A DNA stretch of 64,000 bases, taken from assembly GCA_029204225.1 (NCBI GenBank), contig CM055108.1, positions 47,412,815-47,476,814 of the forward strand. Direction: 5' to 3'. This stretch comes from Diphasiastrum complanatum. Lineage: Eukaryota; Streptophyta; Lycopodiopsida; Lycopodiales; Lycopodiaceae. Below the pieces are notes generated by a model that was not told the origin of the DNA, made no database searches, and saw only the letters and a list, made by a program, of their open reading frames with translations. Below are positions 36,072-49,632 of the stretch, piece by piece. The number at the start of each line of letters is the position of its first letter. The first letter of the stretch is position 1. A program made the position numbers and the translations under genes.

Positions 36072-36078
36072 TATATAA
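36072..36078 (+). promoter_or_regulatory. Putative TATA box of lipase copy 2
   Basis: TATATAA, 66 bp before the ATG, identical in sequence and distance to copy 1. Confidence 0.5.
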
Positions 36079-36143
36079 CATCTCAAAACTACTACTACTA
36101 CTAACACACCAATCAATCAATCAGGAGAGCAAAGCTGGAGTCA

Positions 36144-39100
36144 ATGGAGCCATATTGGGCTGGGATTCTTTCTCTTCTTCTATCTGTTCTTCTACACTTG
36201 CATGGCTGCTGCTATGCCGATACCTGGGCTGCTATGCCAGTGCATGGGACTGGCAAATTGCAGCCTGAAGATGGCATTTGTGCTGCACTCGTTACTCCAT
36301 ATGGCTATTCATGCGAAGAACACACGGTCAGTACTGCAAGTTTCAAAAGAATTATAAAAGTGAAATCCTGCACAACTAGTAGCAACCAGTGAAGCTTAAT
36401 GTTTCTGTGATTTTGCAGGTGACGACAACGGATGGATATATTCTTTCAGTTTATCGTATACCCCACGGTGTGAATGGGAATAGTCAGTCCTTAGGATCAC
36501 CTGTTTTTCTGCAGCATGGACTATGCGGGGTACACACGCTACCTTTCTCCATGCCGGATCATAAATAAGGAATAGATGGGATCTATGGGAAGTAGAAGAA
36601 ATCATGTTTATAATATTGTTTTATTGGTATATATCTAGTGCCGGCTGTAGTTGTGACTACACTCAGTACACATACTAGTACCCTACAGAAAAAACTAAAT
36701 CCTTCAGTTTGCGCGCTTTTCTACAACATGGACCACAGGGTATGTAGGTTGCCTAATTTCTCGCTAGATAGTATGTTACATAAACGAGAAACAGATTTTG
36801 TGTTCAGGGGGTTCAGTGGGCAGTATTCGAGTCTCAAGGCTATATTATTCTATTGGTATGTATCTATTAATGCATGAGGTCGTAACTACACATACTACAT
36901 CAACACAAACCAATACCAACATCATGGTTAAACGAGAAATAAATTTTGAATCTATGGGGCACTAGAAGATTATCATGGTCAAAAGATTATTATGCTATCA
37001 GGAGACATCTATTGCTGCGTGCAGTGGTACAATTCACCTGAGACACTCTCGGTATGAAGCTATAGCTGCACTGTCGTATCCAGTAGTTCTATACAATTTT
37101 GCCAAAGTCAGATTTATTCGCAAACTCCTAGCTTTTGAGGGGATCCCTTCCATGATCTGCAATTCCAATGCTACAAAATAATACACTACAAAGATTTGAG
37201 AAACTTACAAGAAGAAAATGCACCAATAAAAAACTTTCAAAAAAAAATAAAAACCCCTCGCTCTAGGACAAAATATTTCGAATCAGGCACAATATACCCA
37301 CCAAAAATCTAAAGGAACAAAAATGGAAGGAAGATTTTATTACAATGTTATGCCATGCAAGCTAGTGCACTAGTCTAAGTTCAAAAGTGCATCTCAAAAT
37401 GTACCATCGTGTGCTTCTGTTTTTCAAAAATGACCATCGTGTGCTCGTGTTTTTCAAGCATGACCATCTAGTACTTCTCATACTAGATCAACCAGGTTAA
37501 CATAAATATTTCTCTGAAGAGTGGCTGGGCAAACTGTAGGCAGGATACCAGTGGCTAGAAAATTCACCTCAAGAATCACTTGGATTCGTACTTGCGGATG
37601 AGGGCTTCGACGTTTGGGTAGGTAACACTCGAGGCACACGCTGGAGCTCCGGACACATCCAACTCTCCGTTAACGATAAGGTAGCCCGTCGTTGATCAGA
37701 TGAGCTAAGCTTGCATGTTTCTCCTAAGCTGTAACTTGCTAGTCAGTAGCAGCTATCAGCTTTGGAGTCGTAATGGCTGTTAGAATCTACTTACTGCAGG
37801 CATATTGGAACTGGACCGTTGACGAGCTCATGAGCTACGACCTACAGGCGATGCTAGGACTTGTGCACTCCACAACCGGTCAAAAATCTTATTATATTGG
37901 TCATTCACAGGTATCAACTATGCGGATAACGAATTCCAAAATTGCTAGAATGTTTTTCTTTAACCCCAATTTAGGCTATCTCAGCTGCATTTCTTACATT
38001 CTTGTTGGAATTTGAACTGGGCAGGGCTCTCTAATCGCACTCGGAGCACTGGCGCAAGGCACAATAACAGAACTTGTGGCATCACTAGTTCTTTTCGCTC
38101 CTGTTGCATATCTCAACCAAAGCAAATCCTTCTTTGCAAAGGCTGGTGCCGATTTATACTTTGAGAAGGTAGCAAAGATTTCCTTCGTTCTATCTCAAAC
38201 AAGTGGTAGAATTCAGCTTCTAACTCAGGGCACTTATATGCACTGATTGTAACTAATTGCATCCTTGCAGCTCTTCTCCATTGCAGGCATAACTGAATTC
38301 AACCCGACAAGGTAAGTCATTTGTGGAGTTCAATGCTCTCTGATGATATATAGAAATCGAAGTCCAAAATTAGCTTCCCATGACATGTTGCAGCACAAAA
38401 AATAATTGATGGGCATGGAAAAACGTGGATGGTAGAATCGATTTAGACACAACTTTACATATAATGCAATCAGCTATACACTTAGGACTCTTGACTATAC
38501 TGAAGCACCCATCACATACACAACCATGAGTTGAGTGATCTAAAATGCAAATCAGAAAATAAGAACTATTTTTCACTGGTTCTATTGAGCTGCCACACAC
38601 TTCTTGTGCTTAATATGATGAATGTAATTCTTCTTCTTTTGGTTTTGCAGTGGAATAGGTGCTGACTTTATGGATTTTGTATGTGCAAGAAGCGATTCTC
38701 TATGTAAAGCATTTTGGGGTAAGAAATATGTGGTTAAATACATACGGCTTGGCCCTTTTCCTTAGAAGATATCATTTGTGGAGGTAGCTATAGCTGGGTG
38801 TTTGTTTTCAGCATGATTCTTAGTCACAGCCTATGCCCCAATGGGTGGATCAAGATGTGTTTGCATGGGTGGAGAGAGCCCCTCACAAGGGTGAAGTGTT
38901 CCAATTTATTACCTCCAAATGGTAAGTTTCACCAATTGCTAGTATATTGATTGTTTTTCTTATGGGTGATCCACTCGCTATGCCTTCAATGCTCTTGACA
39001 AATTGATCTTCCTCTACGCTTGTGACAAAGTTACTCCCAACCACGTGTAGCCGCCATTGGCATGTTTCCCTCAATGAGATGTACTTGATAGTAAGTGGGC

Positions 39101-39937
39101 ATGGGCTAGGAAGGTAAAACATATAAATGTGACTATGTGGCATATCAATTATGCTTAGCTTTTGCAGTGTAAGTTTCATCTTTGTCAAGTTCTTCTCAAT
39201 GCATATTTCTATGCTTGTGCAGGGCCTAATTGTTGCATGAACATGACTCGAGTTCCATTTTATCTCCAATTCGACCCTCAACCCACGTCCACAAAGAACA
39301 TTATGCATTTTTCTCAATGTAAGTCCTTACCCATCAACTTTTCATACATCTATTGGTAAGAGAATAAATTGCTCATAACATGTTAAACAATTGAATGATG
39401 GATATAGCACACATAATGTGTCACCAATAAAAAGCTACATGCATGATATTGAAAGAAATTTAAATTGTACATAATCATATTTTTTAATACAACAAAGACG
39501 AAAAATAAAAATGTACATAAGCACAATTCGCAATAAAACCAACAATTATTTCAAATACATTTATGTAATGCTTTTGACAAGTAGTGGACATATGCAACAT
39601 CCTCTAACATCATATTGCTTCTATTCTAGTGATCCGAACTGGAACCTTTCAGAAATATGATTATGGCACAAGCGGTAATATGGTGGAGTATTTGCAACCT
39701 TACCCCCCCACCTATGAACTCTCGAGCATATCTACAGAAATCTCCTTATTTATTCTACATGGAGGACTTGATCAGTTGGCAGATGCAAATGATGTTCAAC
39801 GCCTAATTGGTGACCTAAAATGTAAGGTGAAAACAACTTTTGTAGAATCATATGGTCATTCAGATTTTATTGTTGGCATGCATGCCTATGAAGACGTTTA
39901 CCAAGATGTCGTCTCATTTCTAAAGTCAAGCAACTAA
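36144..39937 (+). CDS. Acid-lipase-family alpha/beta hydrolase, copy 2 (intact)
   Basis: Same predicted enzyme as 200-3996: hydrolysis of acylglycerol-type esters by a signal-peptide-bearing lipase. Exons: 36144-36326, 36419-36529, 37540-37680, 37800-37910, 38025-38168, 38271-38311, 38651-38718, 39223-39318, 39630-39937; 1,203 nt, 400 residues, no stops or frameshifts. All eight introns have GT donors and AG acceptors, including intron 7, whose donor GTAAGA (38,719) is intact here. Ser181, Asp346 and His375 are all present. Compared with copy 1 it has Gly98, Ser215 and Arg356. The nearest characterised relatives by motif are plant TAG lipases with GHSQG rather than GHSLG, an assignment from memory of the family. 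It has about 2.9 kb of gene-free upstream DNA, against at most about 200 bp in this window for copy 1. Confidence 0.93.
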
Positions 39938-41827
39938 GCTTTTATGTGATAGAGTTGTTTGATTACATACAACTCATAATATGAAGTTCATATCCTTTAC
40001 AACTATGTCTCTCAAGATAATGGTCCTAATATCTTACTAGATAAATATGCAATCCGATTTGATAAGATTATATAGTGGAAGCAGTCAAGAATTATAAGAG
40101 AGAAGGACTTTGGTTGCTATCATCAACTTTTTATGCATATGTATAGCATCATGTTTGTTCATAACATCCACTTGGAAAAACAAATTGTGCTTCTTGGTTA
40201 TTGTATGTATGCCTTTTGTGGGAGGCTCACTACAACATTCTGGAGGTTTTTCGACCCTATTACCGAGGCTTTTCTGAAGCAAAAAAGATAATAAAAAGTC
40301 CCTGTCTGAAGGCGAGAAGGTTGGGGAGGAGTCTGAACGGGAGTGTAACCAACAGGGGTCTGAATGGGAGAAAAAATGGGTGGAGTGGCCTGACAAGAGG
40401 GAACACGGTGCCATGGAGTCTCCATTATACGAGAAACGAGGTCTTGGGCAATGGGTGCCGAAGACGAAAAAATGTGAGGGGTGAGTATGGGGGTGCCGGA
40501 ATACTCAAGTGTGACAGATGTAGGAGTCGTAGTATTAGGTGCCATGCACGCTGCTTCCTAAGTTAGGGTTTCTCAAAGTAAGGAATTCCTATGACGTGAG
40601 GGACATGCTAGACTCGAGGCCGCATGAGGCACGACATTCATCAGTTAGAATTATGTGCATTGGATATACAGTATTCTTGGATAGAATATTCCTTTATTAA
40701 GGAAGGAGAGTCAATTCTTTGATGATTGTTTCCCAGAGAGCTCAATTGGATAATGAATCATAATGAATTCGAGAATAATAACTGAATCGATATTCAGCAG
40801 GACTTTGGGTATCTAGATTGTAATCTAAAGTTTTTGTAGTTGAAGAAGGTTGTCATTTTGTTATGCATTCAGTCTTTAATTACCAGTGGTTTATAGAACT
40901 TGAATCTTGCACTTCAGTTTAAGAATCATGTTTGAAGATTATTTCTAAATCCAATATTTTCTTAGTGGGAAGATTTTGGAATGATTCTTACATTTCTTGA
41001 GTTATGTTGGACATATACTCCAGCATCCTGTAAATGATTAAGTATGGTTTTGGATTCCAGAAAATTATGATTGACGAATCATATGAATCTAAATATTTAT
41101 GATTGATGAATCATAAATAGATACTTAATTATTGTCAGTGGATTGAGTAAGTCAGTGTTTTTGAATCTCTCTACTCCAGTATTATTGAGAACCTATGGAT
41201 CTCAAAGACATTCTCACAAGATAAGTATTTTACTCGTGGAGAATTTAATTTATCTAGTGGATACTATTCTACTATAGTTTATGGTCTACAGATGCTTCAG
41301 TACAGTTCTTCATTTACTTGGATCTCCAGTTATTATAGGAGACAAACAAGTCTATGAAGATGAATGAATGCTATTTTCTTGTACATTTAGCATAAGCTGT
41401 CTATTAGACTGTTTTTGCATCTAGCAACTGATAGAATGGGAGAGTGGTTCTACAATATTTCTGCTCTCTTTTCTATTCACGTTCTTCTATCTCCATTGCC
41501 TCCATCAGCTTCTACATTAGGCGAAAGTCATATCATTAAAAAAACATTTGTCATTTATAAATTCATGTGTCGTGACATAAATCATCATTCATAAATGTTG
41601 GTAGTTTCCAAATGCATAACATAAGTCTTAGTTATTGTATGTATGCCATGAGCAGCAACCCAATTTATCCGCATGCCTTGCCTCTCCAATAACTCGAGAG
41701 TAATGCTTGCACATACATATACTCATCATGGGTGGGAGACCACCCTACGACAGATTTCTACATAAACACTACAATTTGTGACATATCAAAAAAGCATTCT
41801 AATTTAGGGTGTGCAAATGAAAAACTC

Positions 41828-41829
<2 letters not shown>
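39938..41829. other. Spacer 3' of lipase copy 2, no recognisable gene
   Basis: Collinear with 3,997-5,892 of S1, with scattered substitutions and small gaps. No assignable ORF, RNA gene or mobile-element end was seen. Confidence 0.5.
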
Positions 41830-41900
<71 letters not shown>

Positions 41901-42111
41901 GAAATAACATATTTGGGTTTTATAGTGTCAGTGGATGGGATAAAACCGGATCTTGAGAAATTTATCATTAGCAAATAACATGTTTTCCCTCATGGTTGAT
42001 AACACAGTCCTAAGGTGATTAACATGGATAGCAAGCATCACCACAACTGTAAACAAGTATGTCATCAACAAAATTAACCACAAACTTGCCCATAAATGGT
42101 AGAGCACATCG

Positions 42112-42150
<39 letters not shown>

Positions 42151-42160
42151 TATATATATA
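41830..42160. repeat. TA-microsatellite-flanked insert absent from S1
   Basis: Two long (TA)n tracts (41,830-41,897 and about 42,112-42,160) enclose about 215 bp. S1 has only a short ATATATA at the same place (5,887-5,893). The enclosed DNA encodes a gypsy RT fragment. Confidence 0.9.
41935..42110 (-). pseudogene. Ty3/gypsy reverse-transcriptase fragment
   Basis: Minus strand, first frame: PFMGKFVVNFVDDILVYS, the conserved gypsy RT block with the FVDD catalytic pair. After a frameshift HLRTVLSTMRENMLFAN follows, as expected next in the palm/thumb. Only about 58 codons remain and no other part of an element is adjacent. Confidence 0.85.
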
Positions 42161-42185
42161 AACAATTTGAATTCAATATAAGAGT

Positions 42186-44873
42186 TTATGGTAGACTTAC
42201 AAAGTGGCCTAAAAATATCCCTCGCCGCCATTGCCCAAGTGAGAAGCCCCCATGATCTCTAGTCGAACTCTGGTTGTCTCTGATCACTGCGAGGGCATAG
42301 TTGGCTTCTCTGTTCTTGTTGGTTGGTACTCTAGCATGTACCATACATACCTGTTGGTGTTGTGAAAGTGAAGGAATGAACAAGGGTAGAACAAAGAGAG
42401 GGGGTTGATACATGTGATCTAGCTCCAATTGAAAGCATTGATCCTGTGTGAAAAATTGATGATGGTGCAAAGGCCTGCTACGAAATGGAATGGAGGACTC
42501 CCAAAAACATCACAGAAATAGCAGAAATCCTTAATCTGGACAAAGCCAGCAAGGACGACAAAAACAAATATATTTCTATTGGCCTTTGATGCAATTTGAT
42601 AAATGTGAATGATGTCGGAATTAGAGAGGGGGGGAGCTGGGAAAGGTAGAGAAAAATAATAGAAAACTAGTCTAATGAGATATTGAAAAGTGATAGGTAA
42701 ATTGTCGTCTAGAGCAGTGGAAAACTCTAGAACAAAGGTGAACTGCTTTTTGAGATTTTGCAGCTGGCCTTTCGTTTTCTTGAGTGCATGCTCGTCTTCT
42801 TGGAACGTGGTGCGTAGGGTGTCCAGCTCGGTGTCCTTTGTTATGAGCACTGCATCATGATGTTTTCGTTGGTCTTGATAGGTACGCAGCACTTGGACAG
42901 AGTGATCCTTGTAGTATTTGACGTGCTTCCGCTGGAGTTTCTGGGCGGCCGATGTCTCTTCTTCTGCCGTTGCCGCCATCTGATTGAGCATAGCTTGGAT
43001 GGCCTGCACTTGTTGATTAGCTTGCTGGACTTTTAGCTCCAAGTTCGTCTGTTGGGTGGTGAAGTTGGCCTAGGCTCTCTGCAATTCCATCTTTTTCTTG
43101 TAAACATTTTGTTCCAGTTGGCAGATGTAGTCCTTGAGCGATCTCTCGGTGGCTCTAAGATATTCACGCTCCTACTCTAGTGCGGTTTGTCTCAACACCA
43201 AATGTTGGCGGTCGGATTGATATGTTTTCTGTGCGGTCTTCTCTTGGTTGAGCTCGGTCTGAAGTTTGGACATGAGCTGTTGGTGTTGTTCTATTTTCTA
43301 TAGCTGGCCTGTCAACTGGTGGACCAGTGTCTGGCTCTCAGTCCTCTCTTATTCTTGCTCTCTTTTCAGCTATGCGACCTGATCAGTCAAGGCCTACAAC
43401 ATTTGCCCTACCACCAATTGGCCGCAAGATTGCTTAGTAGCTCTTTTAGAGAGCATCTAGTAGAGTTGTTGTTGGAGGCTTGTTAAGTCAGTCCAACAAC
43501 CCAGAGCCTGAGTGTCCCATGAGCTGGCCGAAGTGACAGAGCTACGATGGGTAGGGAGGGAGGTGTGGTGACAAAGATGGTGGTGATGGGTGGAATAGTG
43601 ATGGTGCAGATGGCGACGATAACATGGGTGATAATAGAGGTGGCGAGAGCGGCGATAGTGGAAACAACTGCGGGGCGAACGGGAGATGAAACAAATGGAA
43701 TAGTGACAGTAAGAGGGGATGAGGTGGCAATGGCGAGAGTGGTGATTGTAAAAATGGTGGAAATTGCGACAACTATGGAGACATGGGAAGAATTGGTGGG
43801 ATGGATGGGGCTATGTATAGGGGATATGATCTGAAGTAGGGGGGGAGGAGCGGATGGGGCTGGTGTGCATTGGGCTAGTGTGTGTGTGAGTAGATGTCAT
43901 AGATGATGATGCAAAGGTGTGGGCGATTGTTGGCCTGCCAACAATAGCGTGAGTGGATCTTGTGAGGATAGACTGGCAGATGGAGAGAAGGGTGTGGACA
44001 TCTTAACACCTAGATGCTCGAGGTGAGTGTAGGCAATGATGGTGATGATGCCACCACAGGCGATCCATGTGGGGCACTTGAAAGCAGCCTATAACTCCTT
44101 TACGAGAAATGAGGCCCAATCATAAACGGTATTTGGTCCTTCCATCATTGACGTCATGATAATGACTTGCTTGGACACGTGGAGGGGACAGTGGGAACTC
44201 ATCATGATGGTGGTGGACAGAAAATCTATTGCGTCACGGAGATTTGAATTCCTGAGTTGCGAAATCAGGTACCCATCATTGGGTTTTGTTTTAACGTCAT
44301 CATTATCTGGACGAAAAAACGTGGATACGTCAAATTGTGAGGGTTTGAGTGGGGCAGGTGGGTGGAGTGTGGAAGAGTTAGAGCTATTGAACTTAGCTAC
44401 GGGTCAAGGGAGACCACATGGTTTTGCCCTTTATAGGTGATGGTGAAATGATTTTTGTCGAAAGTGAAAAAGACTTGCTCGACCAAAGCAAGGTCCTAGA
44501 AGATGGACACTTCCATATTATGGAGGTCCACGACAGTCAGGACTACGAGACAACCGTCGGTATGGAGAGCTGCAATCTCTTACTCCACATGATGGTGTAC
44601 CGTGAAGTTGCACGCGTGACAAGAGCAGTAGTTCGGCGAGCAGATCGGGGAGACATTTCTCCCTCCTCTCGGCTGGGGGACGTGGATGAGGTTGGGGAAG
44701 AGGACGAGGTGGATCTGGTCTACTGGGACATGGATGGTGAGGTAGCGGTCCGTGAGGACATAGTAGGGTTGGAGGAACGACTAGGGCTAGATGGTGTGGT
44801 GGTGCTTCAGGTGATGCAGGCATTTTGGCCTGATGGAGCGGTAACGTTTGAAAGACGATGTTTCGGTGCCATG
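42186..44873 (-). pseudogene. Mobile-element-type coiled-coil ORF (S2 copy)
   Basis: Full-length partner of the S1 ORF at 6,160-8,610. In minus-strand order it has a Ser/Thr/Pro-rich start (MAPKHRLS near 44,873), a globular stretch (about 44,330-43,950), a Ser/Pro/Thr-rich linker (43,834-43,542) and a Gln-rich coiled coil (about 43,400-42,700). Frameshifts and TGA/TAG codons interrupt the N-terminal half. In the coiled coil, two positions that are TAG in S1 are CAG and CAA here, so this copy is less decayed. The family is not recognised with certainty. Its presumed 5' region is split by Copia A2. Confidence 0.5.
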
Positions 44874-44919
44874 GATGCAGTCAAGTATAGATGTGGATAG
44901 GGGTCTGAGGGCGAGTTAA

Positions 44920-45038
44920 ATTGGAGATGGCGAGTAATTGTCGGGTGGCGAGGTATCAACAGTGGACGAGTAATAAAAATGGCAAATAAGAGAAAATCGG
45001 CGAGTAATACAAATGGAGAGTTATAGACATGTGAGTAA
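44920..45038. repeat. GCGAGTAAT-like motif array, left part in S2
   Basis: Same array as 8,665-8,821. It is interrupted at 45,039 by Copia A2 and resumes at 51,334. Confidence 0.6.
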
Positions 45039-45683
45039 TGTGAAAAATACAGATCCTAAGTGGATCTAAACTCCAAGATCATTGGCTTGAATGCTTGCAC
45101 TCCAAACTACATAAGCTAGGAATTGGCAACACATTCTATGCTACCTAGAATGCAAAGAACTTGATCAAAAAGCATTTATCACAAATGGAAACTTCCATAA
45201 ACATCAAGTGCGGCCCAAAATAGCATTATACAGTCCATAATACATCAGCCTACCACTTTTGGAAAGCACCTAAGATCATACACAATAGCTTGAAGACAAT
45301 ACACACAACAATGCTCTCAATGGAGGAAGAAACAATGACAATGATCTATTGATCTCAATGAAGCATACAAAAAGTTTCTCCAACCTGTTCTCCACGACTT
45401 CCCTACTATTTATGGATGAGGAAGATGACTCTCTCTCCTCTCTCTAGAAGGTACTTGACCCTAGATATTCCCTATATAGGAAAAATAGCTAAAAATGGCT
45501 TATATGATCAAAATGGTCTCATTTTGAAGGGTATGAAGTTTGACACTTCATCATACTGAAAAAATACAGTAAATAAAAACATTGTGGCCTGGTTCACACG
45601 TGTGAAACTCCAGAACCAAAACTATTTACAATTTTAGCCAATTTAGGCCTCAAACTAGCTAGGAAATGTTGACAATTTTCACA
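45039..45683 (-). repeat. Copia A2 3' LTR (645 bp)
   Basis: It lacks the same 10-bp block as the A1 3' LTR, while both 5' LTRs have it. The palindrome TTCACACGTGTGAA is at 45,593-45,606 and the CCTATATAG motif at 45,472-45,480. Confidence 0.95.
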
Positions 45684-48600
45684 CTCCCTCTTCAACATTG
45701 GATGCTAGTTTCAACATAGTCTTTGAGCACATTCCAAGATTAGATCTATGCATTAAATATAGGTCCTTTCCCAATGGTTTGGTGAAGATATCAGCCACAC
45801 ACTCCTTTGAAGAGACATGTTGAAGCTCCACCTCTTTGGCAATGACTTGATCTCTCACAAAATGGTGAGCAATCTCAATGTGCTTGCTCCTTGCATGAAA
45901 AACAGGATTGCTTGCCAAGCTTTGGGCTGAAAGGTTATCACAAAGTATGATTGGAGTCTTCTCTGGTTCCAGCAAGTGAAGATCCAATAACATCCTCTTG
46001 ATCCAAAGAATCTCCTTGGTGCATGTTGTTAATGCCTTGTACTCGGCTTCGGTGGAAGATAGAGAGATAGTTGGTTGCTTCTTTGATAGCCATGAGACCA
46101 CTCCATCTCCAAGATAGATTGCAAAGGCACTTGTTGACTTCCTATCCATTTGATCACCTGCAAAATCTGAATCTGAAAATCCACAAAGGTTAGGTGTAGT
46201 ACCTCCATACAAGATGCCAAAATCTCTAGATCCCGAGATGTATCTAAGTACTCTCTTTCCTAGCTTCCAATGAGCCTCACTAGGATCTTGCATAAATTGA
46301 CTTAGTTTACCAACCACAAAGCTTAGATCAGGTCTTGTGATGGTTAACCATATAAGAGATCCTATTAGCTTTCTATAGAGAGTAATGTCCTTGAAGGATC
46401 TTTCATTACTTCTTGTAGTTAGCTTTACATTTGATTCCATAGGAGTAGAAACAACTTTACAATCTTCCATATGAAACCTTTTTAGAATAGAGTTAACATA
46501 CTTTTCTTGACATATGAATGTAGATTTAGAAGTTCTAATAATCTCTATTCCTAAGATATAATGAAGTTTACCAAGATCTTGAATTTCAAACTCTCTTTTG
46601 AGTGCCATCTTGATTTCATCTATATCTAGATTGTTACCACCACTTAAGATAATGTCATCAACATAGATCAAAAGTAAAGTGATATCATTTTCATTCAATC
46701 TAAAGTAGAGAGAATGATCATACTCACTCATAACAAAGTTTTGAGAAAGTAAGAAGGAATTGAGCTTAGCATACCAACTCCTTGGTGCTTGCTTTAGCCC
46801 ATACAAACTCTTTTGGAGATAGCACACATGATTAGGCTCATCATGTGAAACATAGCCCTCGGGTTGCTCCATGTAAATATCTTCTTCAAGATCACCATTC
46901 AAGAAGGCATTAGTAACATCCATTTGTCACATATCCCAATCATAAAGAGTTGCAAGAGAGATTAGGATTCGAATAGTTACCATCTTTGCCACGGGTGCAA
47001 AGGTCTCATCATAGTCAATACCATATTCTTGAGCATACCCCTTTGCCACCAACCTTGCCTTGTACTTGTTGATTGATCCATCTTGATTTGTCTTGATCTT
47101 GAAGATCCACTTACAACCAATTGCCTTCTTGTCCTTTGGAAGCTTTACCAACCTCCATGTGTTGCTTTTGATGAGTGCTTGATGCTCATGATCCATGGCT
47201 TGGATCCATTCCTTCTTTTGAATTGCTTCACCTACACAAGTTGGTTCATCAAAAGAGGTAAGAAAAGCAAAGTTAGAGTTGTCCACCACTTGCTTTCCTT
47301 TTTCATCATAGGTTAGCCTTGATGGCTTAGCCCTTTGCCTTTGAGTCTTCCTTGAAGTTTGCTTTGGAGTGGCATCTCCATCTTCATCCAAGACATCTTG
47401 CACATCATGATGATTAGTAGGCACATCAACATCAACATCAACAACATTGGAAACATTCTCTTCATGAAAGATGACATCCCTACTTATGACAACTTTCTTT
47501 GTAGAAGGAATGTACACTTTGTAAGCCTTGCTTACTTCACTATAGCCAACAAACACACCCTTCTTTGATGAAGGATCTTCTTTAGTTCTATCATCAAGTG
47601 TGATATTGACAAAACATGTACATCCAAAGATCCTACAATGCTTGACACTCGGCCTTCTACCATAAAGAACCTCATGAGGAGTTTTACCATCCAAGGAAGC
47701 ACTTGTCCATCTATTACATAGATAGTTAGCACATGCTAAAGCTTCCCCCCAAAAAGACTTAGCAAGATTAGCATGTAGTCTCATTGCCTTGGCACATTCA
47801 CAAAGGGTTCTATTCTTCCTCTCGGCCACTCCATTCTGTTGTGGAGTCCTAGGACTAGACATCTCCCTCTTAATCCCATGTGCTATACAAAAGTCTTTGA
47901 ACCTATTTGAGGTGTATTCCCCTCCATTATCAGATCTTAAGCATTTGATCTTTGTATTGAATTGGTTTTCCATTTCATTCTTGAACTTGACAAATGCAGC
48001 AAACACTTCATCCTTACTTTTAAGAAGATAGATCCAAGTATACCTACTAAAGTCATCAATGAAAGTTGCATACATCTTTGCCCCACCATTGCTAGTTGTA
48101 CTAGAAGAATGAATATCAGAATGCACAAGTTGAAAAGCTTCTTTAGATCTAGAAGTAGATCTAGAATAAGCAAGTCTATGAGATTTGGACAAGGCACAAT
48201 GTTCACAAACACTATTGTTTGCAACAAGACTTTTAGGGAGACCAAGAACAAGCTCTTTCTTTGCCATTACCTCCAAAGATTTGAAGTTGGGATGGCCCAA
48301 CCTCTTGTGCCAAACTTCTTGGTTTGTCAATTGCTCCCTAGCCATACATCCTTCATGATTAGAGATCACACATGCATCAAGCTTGAAAAGTTTACCATGC
48401 CTCCTACCTTGAGCAATCAAGGATCCACATTTACTTATCAAACATGCATCTCCAATGAACTCCACATCAAGTCCTTTGTCAATCATTTGACTTACACTAA
48501 GCAAATTCTTAGTGATTGAAGGAATGTACAAAACATTTTCAAGATTTGCTTTCCTATTTGTTGAAAGGGAAATAGGAATAGTGCCTATGCCTTTGATGTC

Positions 48601-49632
48601 ACATTGACCATCATTTGCAGTGTAGATGATGTTACCTTCTCCCTCATAAGACAATAAGGATGTAAAGTATTCCTTATGTCTTGTCATGTGAGATGAGGCT
48701 CCACTATCAATCCACCAAGGATCATTATCATCTATGTTGGCTAACAAACTTGAAGTCATAACAAGTGATTCACATGTGTTATGTTCTTCCTCATCTATTG
48801 TAAGATTTCCTTGCCTCTCTCCTTGCTCTCTTTTCTTCTTATAACATTCATTTGCAAAATGACCTTTTATCCCACAATAAAAGCACTTGAACTTTGACTT
48901 ATTGTTCTTAGTAGAAGAGGAAGAGGAAGAGTGATCATCATGATCAAAGTTACCACCTTTGGACCATTTCCCTTTGCCTTTACCTTTGCCCTTGAATTTG
49001 CCTTTTGTGAAGAAAGCCTCTTCACCTCCACCTTGCAAGGATGCACCATCAAGCTTTGATTGCAACCTATGTTCTTCAGCCAATAAGATTTCTTGCAAGT
49101 CAACCACACTTGGCAAGACTCTTTGAATGGCAAAACTTTGCACAAGGTTAGCATGTTCATTTAGCAAACCATTCAACATAACTTGGACTATTTCACCATC
49201 TTTTATGTTCTCATCAATGCATGCTAAATCATCACTTAGGGACTTAACTCTCAAGATAAATGCATGAGCACTTTCACCCTCTCTTTGCCTACTAGAAAAT
49301 ATTTGTCTCCTTAGGGTCAATACCCTAGATGTGGACTTTGATTCAAAGAGCTTCTTTAAGGCATTCCATGCCTCACTTGCACTTTGACACTTTCCAAATT
49401 CCTTGAGAAGTTCATTTGTAACATTCATTTTAATGATATGAAGAGCCCTTTTGGCCTTCTTATCAAACCTTTGTTGCTCTTGAAGTGTGAGAGGTCTCTC
49501 TTCAATTTCTGCAACTATGTCCATGAGTTCATTCAACTCAAGTAAGGACTCCATCCTCACTTTCCAAGTAGAGTAGTTTGATGAACTCAACCTTTCACTA
49601 GACTCTAGCATGATCCCACCATTGGAAGCCAT
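45679..49632 (-). pseudogene. Copia A2 Gag-Pol, interrupted by one TGA
   Basis: Same polyprotein as A1, start MASNGG at 49,632. The frame is open except for TGA at 46,927-46,929, where A1 has TGG (Trp906 of A1), two codons before the catalytic RT Asp in QMDVTNAF. It therefore reads as two open stretches, 901 codons (Gag to early RT) and 414 codons (RT to RNase H), in the same frame. Zinc knuckle, DSGASSH, integrase D-D-E, YVDD and RNase H residues are otherwise as in A1. It keeps the family-typical FAPVAK where A1 has FASVAK. Not autonomous as read, but it could still be mobilised by a related active element. Confidence 0.93.

Noticed and set aside
41732-41956. ORF with a long Ile-Tyr run
   Set aside because: Produced by translation of the TA microsatellite.
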